NCBI GenBank assembly: GCA_033239125.1
Contig: BSWB01000002.1
Span: 84,068,560 to 84,132,559 of the forward strand
Direction of reading: 5' to 3'
From: Fagopyrum homotropicum
Taxonomy: Eukaryota > Streptophyta > Magnoliopsida > Caryophyllales > Polygonaceae
Length of the DNA: 64,000 nucleotides
Shown: one piece after another, positions 55,789-64,000 of the stretch
Layout: every line of letters begins with the position of its first letter
Position numbering within the stretch: position 1 is the stretch's first letter
Made by a program: the position numbers and the translations under genes
Notes under the pieces: model-generated
Database searches by the model: none
What the model was told of the DNA's origin: nothing
Seen by the model: the letters and a program-made list of their open reading frames with translations, nothing else

Positions 55789-57134
55789 GGCACCTTCTTC
55801 TTTGTCAAGGACGTGAGTGGGGCTGCTATGGAGTTGAAATCTCGCACAAAACGTCTATAGAAGGTGGCTAGGCCGTGGAAACTCCTCACTTGACCGATGG
55901 TTGCGGGAGTAGGCCATTCCTGGATTGCCTTGATCTTCTCTCAATCCACCTCTAGACCTCTTGTGCTCACTACAAAACCAAGAAAAACAACTTGATTAGT
56001 ACTAAACTCACATTTCTTCAAATTAGCATACAAATATTCAATTCTAAGAGTTGCAAGTACTTCCCTCAAATGTTCCTCATGCTCTTCAAGTGACTTACTA
56101 TAGATGAGGATGTCATCAAAGTAAACCACAACAAACCTACCAATGTAGTGTCTCAACACGTGATTCATCAATCTCATAAATGTGCTAGGAGCATTGGTTA
56201 AACCAAATGGCATCACTAGCCACTCATAAAGACCAAACTTGGTCTTGAATGCCGTTTTCCACTGATCTCCCTCCCTCATTCTGATTTGGTGATAACCATT
56301 CCTAAGGTCAATCTTAGAGAACAATGTGGCTCCATTCAACTCATCTAACATGTCATCTAAACGTGGGATAGGGTGGCGGTACTTAATGGTGATGTTGTTA
56401 ATGACTCTACAATCAACACACATCCTCCATGTATTGTCCTTCTTAGGCACTAAGAGGACGGGAACGACACTAGGACTCAAACTCTCCCTCATATAACCCT
56501 TATCTAGGAGTTCTTGGACTTGGTTTTGAATCTCTTGGCTCTCCTTAGGGTTCATCCTATAGGTTGGACGGTTTGGGAGTGTAGCACCGGGAATAAGATC
56601 TATTTGGTGCTCAATACCTCTAAAAGGTGGAAGGCCAGCCGGAATTTCGTCAGGAAACACATCACTAAACTCATCTAGGATAGCTAGGATGGGCTTAGGT
56701 AGGGGGGCCTTGGCTTCATCACTCAAAGTCACTAAGCTCTTGCACAAGCTCACAAGAATGGCATCTAAAGGGGTGTAATCTAGGATATACTCCTCCTTGG
56801 ATGCTAGAAGGACACTAGAAGGTGTGGCTAATAGGGTGGTACTAATCTTGGCCGTGGGTTCTGTTTTAGACCGTGAGCTATCCCCTCTCTTTTTCACCTC
56901 ATTTTGCTCCACACTCAACTCCTCCTTCTCATAAAATTCAGCAATCTGCAATGGTGTCATATGCTTAAGAGTTAGTGTTTGACCATTAAATTCAAAGGTA
57001 TGCCTATTAGTAAAACCATCATGCTTAACTCTCCTATCAAATTGCCATCCCAAAAGAATATGACAAGCTTGCATGGGAACTACATCACAAGTAATGGTGT
57101 CCCCATAGCTACCTAAAGTGATAGTAACTCTAGC
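55789..57134 (-). pseudogene. CRM-like protease C-terminus and reverse transcriptase
   Basis: Minus strand. The frame 55941-57074 covers the end of protease and most of RT: FPDEIPAGLPPFRGIEHQID, LVPKKDNTWRMCVDCRVINN, FSKIDLRNGYHQIRM, LVMPFGLTNAPSTFMRLMN and the catalytic VVYFDDILIYSK. A TGA at about 55938 interrupts after GFVVSTRGLEVD; the connection (VRSFHGLATFYRRFVRDF type) continues at 55789-55937. A single in-frame TAA at 57132-57134 separates it from gag. Apart from these point stops the domain is in good shape. nTekay then cuts it from RNase H. Confidence 0.9.
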
Positions 57135-58764
57135 TTACCTATTTACTTTTAATTCTCCACAATCATTCATCCAATGAAATTTGTAAGGCCTAGGGTGATA
57201 AAATGTGGTAATTTGCAACTTATTAATTAAATCAGTGCTAGCTATATTGCAACAACTACCTCCATCTATGATCATATTACACACCTTCCATTTGATTAGA
57301 CATCTAGTATGAAAAAGGTTCTCTCTTTGATTATCCTCACACGGAGCTAGCTTAACATGCAAAGTTCTTCTAGCTATTAATGATTCTTCATGCTCATATT
57401 CAATGCCTTCATCACTATCACTACCAATTTCATGCAATCCATTAAGGTGGGTGTTATCATCATTTTCATGCTCATCCTCACTTTCATATTGTCCAAATTG
57501 ATTTAAAATCAGAATTTTCTTATTCGGACAAGCCCTCATGTAATGACCTCTACCTTGACATTTAAAACACACAATATCTCTAGAACGAAGAGTAGAGTTA
57601 GAGGTACTCCCTTTAGGACCACTTGAAGGCTCATTCAAGGGTCTAGAAGATGAATGAGGTGTTGAGCTCCTTCTTTGTGCTCCTTGGTCCATGGTTGATG
57701 CTTTTCGGTCCTCCTTGGTGGATGTAGGCTCACGGCTGTAGGATCTTTGGGGCCGGCTGTTTTGTGCTTTCCATGAGCTTGTTGCTCCAAAGCTTGTCTT
57801 GGCATCTTGGTTCCTAGCCTTTGTCTTCTTCTCTACTTTGATTGCCAAATGCAGCAGCTTCACCATGGTACTATAAGGATACAAATCAATTTCATTAGCC
57901 AAAGATGAGTTTAAAATGCGTGGATACCTAGCCATTGTAGACTCCTCATCTTCAACCACATTAGCTTTCACCATTGTCATTTGCATAGAGGTGTAGAACT
58001 CTTCGGCACTCATGGCTCCTTGTCTAAGGTTGTCTAACCTTTGCCTCAACTCCCTAGCATAATGTTGAGGTACAAAACGAGCTCTCATCAAGACCTTCAT
58101 TTGTTGCCATGTAGTGATGGCCGGATCCAAGGTTCTTCTTCTTTCCTTGACAAGATGATCCCACCATACTAGTGCATAGCCTTGGAACTCCAATGATGCA
58201 AGCCAGACCTTCCATTGCTCTCCAAAGTGATGGCAAGACCAAATTTGCTCCAATATAGTCTCCCAATCCATGTAAGCATCCGGGTCACAATTGCCTTCAA
58301 AACTAGGAATCTTGACCTTCACTTTCCCTATTCCATCTACCTCTTGATAAGGCCTAAATGGATCATATTCTCGTCCTCTCCTTGGTTGTGGGTGACGCCT
58401 AGGGAACTCTCTCCACATACCTTCTTCCTCAACATCCTCTTGTGGCTCCTAAAAATCATCCACAAAACCTTGCACATTAGGTGTTCTAGGAAGAGTGTTA
58501 GCATGTCTCATGCCTTGCCCTTGAGGGGTTCTTTGGGGTGATTCAGGGGCTGTTTCTCTAGGGGCATCTCTAGATGTGCCTCCTAGCTAGAAAGTGGACC
58601 TCGGGATGTGGCGTGGCCGTGGGTGCTGGTCGAGGCTCCAACGTGTCAATCCGGTGTGTCAATCTTGCCACCGAATCCATTAGTTGCTTCAACATAGCAA
58701 ATGTCTCCAGGTGCATTGGCTCACTGCTGTGGGACTTGCTTGGACTATTAGACCTAGACATGAT
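57135..58764 (-). pseudogene. CRM-like gag and protease start
   Basis: Minus strand. The probable start MSRSNSPSKSHSSEP is near 58762, with a short N-terminal segment to 58570. After stops the main frame is 57135-58418: VKVKIPSFEGNCDPDAYMDW, GYALVWWDHLVKERRR and MKVLMRARFVPQHYAREL are the Gag core. One zinc knuckle (CFKCQGRGHYMRAC) lies near 57530-57570, then an acidic stretch (YESEDEHENDDNTHLNG). The protease begins with NMIIDGGSCCNIASTDL, the DGG-type active site seen in CRM elements. The frame ends in a TAA that falls within the protease. Confidence 0.9.
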
Positions 58765-59940
58765 CAAAAAAACACACAAAACAAGCAAACTAGTTGAATT
58801 AGATAAAACAGAAAATTCTCACAAGTGTTTACTCTGACTCTCACACTCAAGTTGTGTTGATCACAAGCTATTTGATGCAATTGACTTGGATGGATTAAAA
58901 CTCCTTCTAAGATCAATGCCTTAGCTCAACTAGCACACTCCTTGACTTGAAAAAGGGTGATACACGGCTGCTTGAAGGTTCACAACAAAAAACGTCAAGA
59001 TAGACACTAAGAAGCTGAAATAAGACTCAAGACTCAACTAGTATGGCTTGCAAGCAATGTTAACTAGCTAAATTACACAAAATACTCAAAAAAGACACAA
59101 GACTCAAAGATAGATGCAAAAGGCTGATATGGACTCGAAAAGATGGTAAACTCACGATATGATAGAATTAGAGTAAAACAAGGAAGATAGGCACACAAGA
59201 GACTAAGAAGAGAGCTTCACTTACCTTGTCCTTATGCAATGGAGAGAGATATGGCCGGCTGTGGTATTTAATGTTGGCTTTTGGGCAATGATGATGGATA
59301 AGAAATGAGGTAGGTAACTCTTGTTTGTAGTCTCAATGATCCTTTCACAATCAGATTGCAAAAACAATTGTTTTTCTAGCTTCTACACAACTTAGGTTAG
59401 TATAGAATATGATATGAAATGTATGATATGTAGGATGATGAAAATATATGAGAAAATATTTCTTTTTCTTTGTTTTTTTTGTGGTCCTTGGCTGACGTTT
59501 TTGTGGAAGAAAATAGGAGAGAGGAATGAAATTAAAAATTGAAAAGAAATAAGAGATAACTAACTAGAAGTAGTCTCTTGTTGTTGCTACAAATAAGGAG
59601 CTTTTGTGGCCCTCTCCTCTCTCTTGCAATGGCTGATTTGTTTTGGAAGAGTGGTCCCCCTTTTGCTTTTCTTTTGATTGTTTTTTTTGGACGGTTATTG
59701 CCAAGAAAAAAAGAGTTGGACGTTTTTTTATGAACAATGGCTGATGAAGGTGATGTAGAATGGTTGGAAAATGGCGGTTTTGGCTTGGCTTTCTCTCTTC
59801 TCTAATAAACACAAGAAACAAAGCAAATTAGACTCAAATAGACTTTTAAGATGAAGCAAATGACTCAAACAAAGAAAATACTCAAAGAAGATACTCAAAC
59901 CGTCAATGGTGATGGCTGATTCCGGACTCGCAATCAACTA
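58765..59940 (-). other. CRM-like leader
   Basis: About 1.2 kb between gag and primer-binding site, unusually long, with no gene. On the minus strand it contains GACAAGGTAAGTG near 59217-59228, a good splice-donor consensus. The same context occurs in the diverged plus-strand copy at 63733-63745. T-rich stretches lie near 59470-59480 on the plus strand. Confidence 0.7.
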
Positions 59941-59952
59941 GCTCTGATACCA
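59941..59952 (-). other. Primer-binding site (initiator tRNA-Met)
   Basis: The reverse complement is TGGTATCAGAGC, perfect, three bases from the CRM-like LTR. Confidence 0.95.
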
Positions 59953-59955
59953 CTT

Positions 59956-60926
59956 TGATGCGGGATTGAGGCCGCAAATGACTAGATCTAGATTGGGAAT
60001 CCTTGAAGACCAACAATGGACGTTTTCGTTGACAAATGGCATGCAAAATCAGATTGTTTAGAACCAGAAATGACGTTGGACAAAAAGGAAGAAAGAGAAT
60101 GAAATGGAACGTGGAATGTTTGGTAGAAGTAGATCCAAAAGAACCAAAAGACTCATTTACAAGAACCTTGATCAGATTGATCAAAACCCAAGCAAGATGA
60201 TGCCTTCAACCCTTTCTTCTATAACCTTCCACAAGCCTTCAATGGAGACAAGCACAAGGAGGGACTAGTATTGACTAGTAGCACCAATCTCTAAAGAGAG
60301 TAACAAACAAACAAGAACAATCTAGCAGGGATTCACAACAATTCAATCAATGGCTCACTTTATTGATTGAATTTTCTGAATGGAAACAAAAGCTCTCAAA
60401 GAGACGGTTTATCAATTGGCTAAAATCTATCTAATCAGGAAAGAAGCTAAGGGAGGCTTTTTATATGCATAGAAAGCCTCCTATCTAAAAAGGAATAACA
60501 TTTGTCAAAAAAGACAATAAAACAAATAAAACAACTAACACAACTAAAAATAACCCATAAAAATGTTTTGAACCTAAAGGTTATAAAAAGTCTTCATTTT
60601 ATACCAAAAGATGATATAAAATACAAAAGAAGCTCCAAAAGCCTCAATCTTCCATTTCTTGCAATGCCGGAACAAGTGTCTCTTCTTTGCTCTTGCATGG
60701 CTCCAAATCACGTGTGCATGGTCTCCCTTCCACGTCCAAGTCGTCGGGAATCGTCATTAACGTGACTAAGGAAGCCTCAGTCAGCAATGGATCATCAATG
60801 GTCTCCTTAGGAGTTAAGGACACCAACAAGTTGGACACCTCCTCTTGAATTGCTCTTGCCCTTGATCTAGTGATTGGCCCATGTATTGTAGGATTAGTAG
60901 GGGCTGTTGGTGATGGTCCCTCATCA
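59956..60926 (-). mobile_element. CRM-like 5' LTR
   Basis: 971 bp, partner of 46074-47042 with scattered differences of a few per cent. It carries the same pol tail (GPITRSRARAIQEEV) as non-translated sequence at 60644-60920. By chance this tail is in frame with the interrupted SIRE gag at 60927, so it can look like one protein. Confidence 0.9.
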
Positions 60927-60931
60927 ACCTT

Positions 60932-61452
60932 CCTAACTTTTTCTTCATTTGTGAAGACCTTTCCTAGTGAGTCCAGGTTGTTCACGATCTTAGTGAATCT
61001 TGTGAACATTTCTTTGACTGTTTCATATGGATTCATCTTGAATAGTTCGTATTGTCTGAGGAAGATGCTAATCTTTGTTTCCTTGACTTGACTTGTTCCT
61101 TCGTATGTGACAACAAGTTTGTCCCATATTTCCTTTGCACTCATGATGAGATGCGGTGGAATTCGTTTGCATCTAATCCACAATAGAGTAAGTTCACAGC
61201 TTTGTAGTTCTTTGACACATTGTCCAAGTCAGCTTGTGTGAAGTCAGCTTCCTGCTTTGGGACTTGGACACCTTCAACTGTCGTAGTTGGGACTTTGGGG
61301 CCATTATGAATGATGCTCCATAGTTTCATGTCCTGATCAATAATGAACATACGCATGAGTACTCTCCAATGGACAAAGTTGTTGCCACAAAAGAGTGGTG
61401 GTTGAGATGAGGATCTTCCTTGAGCAAATCCTCCATTACCTATATGATTCAT
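60932..61452 (-). pseudogene. SIRE-like gag, N-terminal half
   Basis: From ATG 61450-61452 (NHIGNGGFAQGRSSSQPPLF) with the copia gag start region CGNNFVHWRVLMRMFI. A frameshift near 61145-61180 follows; then LIMSAKEIWDKLVVTYEGTS, SIFLRQYELFKMNPYETVKEM and FTRFTKIVNNLDSLGK run to 60932, where the CRM-like element was inserted. The remainder is at 44955-46068. Confidence 0.85.
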
Positions 61453-61493
61453 GATTAGTCTCGCTGATGGTTAAATCAATATACGTGAGTCTA

Positions 61494-61505
61494 GCTCTAA
61501 TACCA
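61494..61505 (-). other. SIRE-like primer-binding site
   Basis: The reverse complement is TGGTATTAGAGC, one mismatch to initiator tRNA-Met, two bases from the LTR. Confidence 0.85.
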
Positions 61506-61507
61506 AT

Positions 61508-62817
61508 TGAAGAACCGATAGGTGAATAAAAAGGATAAAAGATACTCTAGAAGGGGGGTTGAATAGAGTATGAGAACTTTTCGCAAAAACCTATCTCAAG
61601 GCTTTGAAACCAATTTCAAAGGTCTTGATGTCAATCTGAGCTCTATGTGACACACTTTGATTTCAAGGGCTTTGAAACTACTTTCAAGGGCCTTGACTTT
61701 GTAAACTAGCAAAACAAAGTTAGTCACAATAAAACAAGGTAAAGTGCGGAATGTAAAAGATCGACACGAGGATATGTTTACGAAATTTGGGTCTAAATAG
61801 CTTACTCTCCATCTCAGGGTATAGCCTTAGGATCTAACTATCTATTATCAGCTTCAAAGAGTCCTAGATACAAACTAGAAGAAATCCCCTTCTTCTCTCA
61901 CTGTAGCCAACGCTACGATCTAGCTCTAACTCTTCACCTTTCTATAATAGCCTAGTTACTTCGCAGATTAACACACACTCTAGTATAACACTTTTTAGAT
62001 ATACCAATGGAGCTCTCGAGTTTTATCTCTCTCTAGGGGATAACGCTTTTAGTGAAAGAGAGAAAGAAAAACTGTTTGGTCGAATGAAGATGTTTTGGAT
62101 TGCTTGAAGACTTTAGATGTTTCCGTGTAAGCTTGTTGTTGTGTTCTTCAATCGACATCTTCATTTATAGACTTCTATGGAGAGGACTTCTAGCCGTTGG
62201 GAAGATGACCGTTTGAAGATGATTCTTCTTCTCCATGAAAGTCGCTTCTTGGTTGAGATGAGGTAGAAGTTGTGGATCTTTATCTCGTTGTGAACACGTT
62301 GATCTCTCTGGTCCATAATCTTCTCGTATCTGTTGTGAAGATATTAATTTCCATTTGAGAGAAAATTTTTGTGCTTGTGGTTGAGGATCGTTATAAGATC
62401 CTTTTACAAATCAAATCTTTCTTCGTCGGTTGAGATCTTCTTTTGAACATATTTTCTTGTTGAGCATATATTTCTAGAAGATCTTCTTTGGCGCTTGGTA
62501 GATAAGTTTGTTGAATTTGAATTGCTTCAGCGTGCAACCTTAGCGTGTCTTGACTTCTGATCCCTTTTAATGGCTTTCAAGGCCTTCGTCTTTTAATCAC
62601 TCTAAACGCCTTGTCTTTGCTTGCATCCGATTTCAAGGGCTTCCAAGGTCCTTTGAAATGCGTTTCAAAACCTGCACACATTCAATACAAACCACCAAAC
62701 CAAACCAAGCATCTCGATATGTAATCAATAAATTGTTAGTGTATAAAACCACTCCATTTGTGTTTAAGTATTCCATCATCATCACCTATACAAATATATA
62801 ATCAAGGTGGAGTTTCA
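61508..62817 (-). mobile_element. SIRE-like 5' LTR
   Basis: 1310 bp, TGAAGAACCG to GGAGTTTCA, partner of 13093-14402. A TATAAATG-like box is near 62161 on the minus strand. Motif-rich zones with CAAGG...CTTTGAAA lie at 61598-61705 and 62570-62660. Confidence 0.9.
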
Positions 62818-64000
62818 ATCTCAATCGAGAGTTGAGATTTGTCTTTTCAAGGTTTTCAAGGACTTCTTATCTAGATCCATCATTACAGCCTCGAACCCGC
62901 ATTCAAACTTTTATTGGTGCTTGTCGATTCAAAGTCCAACTTAGCCAACACATCAACGGTTTGAGTATTGTATTTTGAGTCTAATAAAAAAATAGAGTCC
63001 TTTTGTTTCAAAATTTTCTATTAAAAGTCTATTTGAGTTTAATTTGCTTTGTTCTTGTGTCACGTGGAGAAGAGAAAATTCCCCATCTTAAACACAAGCT
63101 AAGCATAACCCTAGTGTTGAGATGTTGCCGGAACCCTAACGCCGAGATCAATAACGTTTCTAAACCTTGCGGTGAGGATTCTCATGCCACTACCAAGATT
63201 TTGCTTGTCCGGCAAGTTTCTCCATATCCAGTCGAATCAAGCACAAGATTTGGATCTTATCTATTATCATCCAACTGCTACATCAAAGAGGGAAGAGATC
63301 CACAAATTTCCTTGTTTTTAGGAACAAATAAGAACTTATCTAGTAGGTGAGATCTTAACCAAATATATATGAAAATCTCGGCTATGTCTTTTCTGGCAAC
63401 CTATATCACACCACCTTTGGATCCCACGTCATCAGAGACAATAGAATAGAAGATCTCTTCTTTTATTTTATCGTATACTTTCATATCACATATTATACTA
63501 TCTAGAGTTTTGGTGAACCTAGTAATGCAAGCGTTTTTGCAATCCAAGAGTGAAAATATCAAGAAGGTAGCAAGGCAGAAGTTTACCCTAACCCCTTACA
63601 AGTTTCCATATCCTACACTTACATTTCACCAATCTCTCCCCCTAGTAGAAATCTCGGGCTGAGATTAGCACAAAGATTTTGTACTGTCGAAATCAATACC
63701 CAACTGGTTATCTCTCTCTCTAATTGCATAAGTGCAAGGTAAGTGAAGCTTTCTCCTTAGTCTCTTGTATTCCTATTTCTTGCCTCTTTTCTACTTTAAG
63801 TCCATTCTTTGTTGAGTCTTATATTTGGGTGTGTTAGTTAGTTATCATTGGTTGCTATCACACTAGTTCACCCTTGAGTCTACATGTTATATTCTTTTCA
63901 CCTTGTGTCAATATATGTAAAGAAATTCCAGCATCGGTTCCTTAACTATCTTTCAACTAAAGAACTTTCATCTCAATTCAACCAAGAACTGTTCTAGTTG
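62818..64000 (+). mobile_element. CRM-like LTR end and leader, outermost element
   Basis: Plus-strand sequence resembling the reverse complement of the CRM-like LTR end and leader: tcttatctagatccatcatt and cctcgaacccgcattcaaa (LTR end), a decayed primer-binding site near 62912, then aaaagtctatttgagt near 63023 and tgcaaggtaagtgaagct near 63733. It continues the fragment at 12612-13092 and runs off the right edge before gag. About 63090-63700 is not clearly alignable and holds no gene that I can support. Confidence 0.6.

Larger units (their letters stand above)
46074..60926 (-). mobile_element. CRM-like Ty3/gypsy element, split by nTekay
   Basis: LTRs of 969 bp (46074-47042) and 971 bp (59956-60926), ends TGATG...CATCA, perfect target duplications ACCTT (46069-46073, 60927-60931) inside SIRE gag. 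Without the nested 7005-bp element and its duplication it is about 7.8 kb. Gag-Pol order and RT sequence fit the CRM clade, and the pol frame ends inside the 3' LTR, a feature known for CRM group A. There is no chromodomain of the usual type. Confidence 0.85.
13093..62817 (-). mobile_element. SIRE/Maximus-like Ty1/copia element, split by insertions
   Basis: Two 1310-bp LTRs (13093-14402 and 61508-62817) with ends TGAA...TTCA enclose, in minus-strand order, a primer-binding site, gag, protease, integrase, RT, RNase H, an extra ORF and a polypurine tract. Flanking 5-mers are ATCTT (13088-13092) and ATCTC (62818-62822), a target duplication with one change. The 49.7 kb span contains three later insertions: 15499-37036, 39985-43225 and 46074-60926. 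Removing these leaves roughly 10 kb, a usual size for SIRE/Maximus elements. The extra ORF after pol, and the integrase and RT sequence style, support this clade. Confidence 0.8.

Noticed and set aside
60644..61183. A single 179-residue protein
   Set aside because: It is SIRE gag running by chance into the CRM-like LTR-encoded pol tail; the ACCTT duplication marks the junction.
63003..63350. 115-residue hydrophobic-start protein
   Set aside because: Begins in sequence resembling the CRM-like leader; the signal-like start is AT-rich non-coding sequence.

Overview
The window is plant nuclear DNA, almost certainly from a flowering plant with a repeat-rich genome. Nothing in it looks like a working host gene. 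It is a stack of LTR retrotransposons from five lineages: Tekay-like and CRM-like chromoviruses (Ty3/gypsy), two Athila-like elements (Ty3/gypsy), a SIRE/Maximus-like element (Ty1/copia), and a small non-autonomous LTR element. There is also one hAT-type MITE and a probable Helitron end. Abundant CRM-like and Tekay-like sequence would fit pericentromeric or other heterochromatin, but that is inference. No tRNA, rRNA or CRISPR array was seen.

Layout. Positions 1-12611 are an old, rearranged pile of Tekay-like copies, nearly all on the minus strand: LTR scraps, a decayed gag-pol at 1114-5330, an LTR at 5601-7505, and a Tekay/SIRE mosaic at 7990-9935. A minisatellite, a Helitron-like 3' end and a MITE follow, then an unidentified minus-strand fragment. 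From 12612 to the right edge the window is one nested structure. A divergent CRM-like element on the plus strand (12612-13092 and 62818-64000) is split by a SIRE-like element on the minus strand (13093-62817, two 1310-bp LTRs). Three insertions split the SIRE element. (1) A small non-autonomous element, X (15499-37036), contains an Athila-like element, E (17025-36135), which contains a second Athila-like element, G (24131-31329). (2) A solo Tekay-like LTR lies at 39985-43225. (3) A CRM-like element on the minus strand (46074-60926) contains a very young non-autonomous Tekay-like element on the plus strand, nTekay (48779-55783). Almost every insertion shows TG...CA ends and a 5-bp target duplication, so the order of events can be read directly.

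Function. Most frames are broken by stops, frameshifts or lost domains. E keeps gag, protease, RT and RNase H but lacks integrase. G keeps gag and a post-pol ORF but lacks all of pol. X and nTekay keep only fragments yet transposed, so they must have used proteins from other elements. nTekay has two LTRs that differ only by one adjacent-base change and one 2-bp microsatellite indel, so it jumped recently.

The most unusual signals are short interspersed inverted repeats. E carries variants of CACCTCGACCGAGGTG. G carries CCGCCCCTGCGG, which also occurs in the sense orientation of an unrelated Tekay-like LTR. The SIRE element carries TCAAGGCCTTGA. The 3' untranslated region of nTekay holds nine small hairpins whose stems differ between copies by paired changes. 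I know of no named system that explains these patterns.
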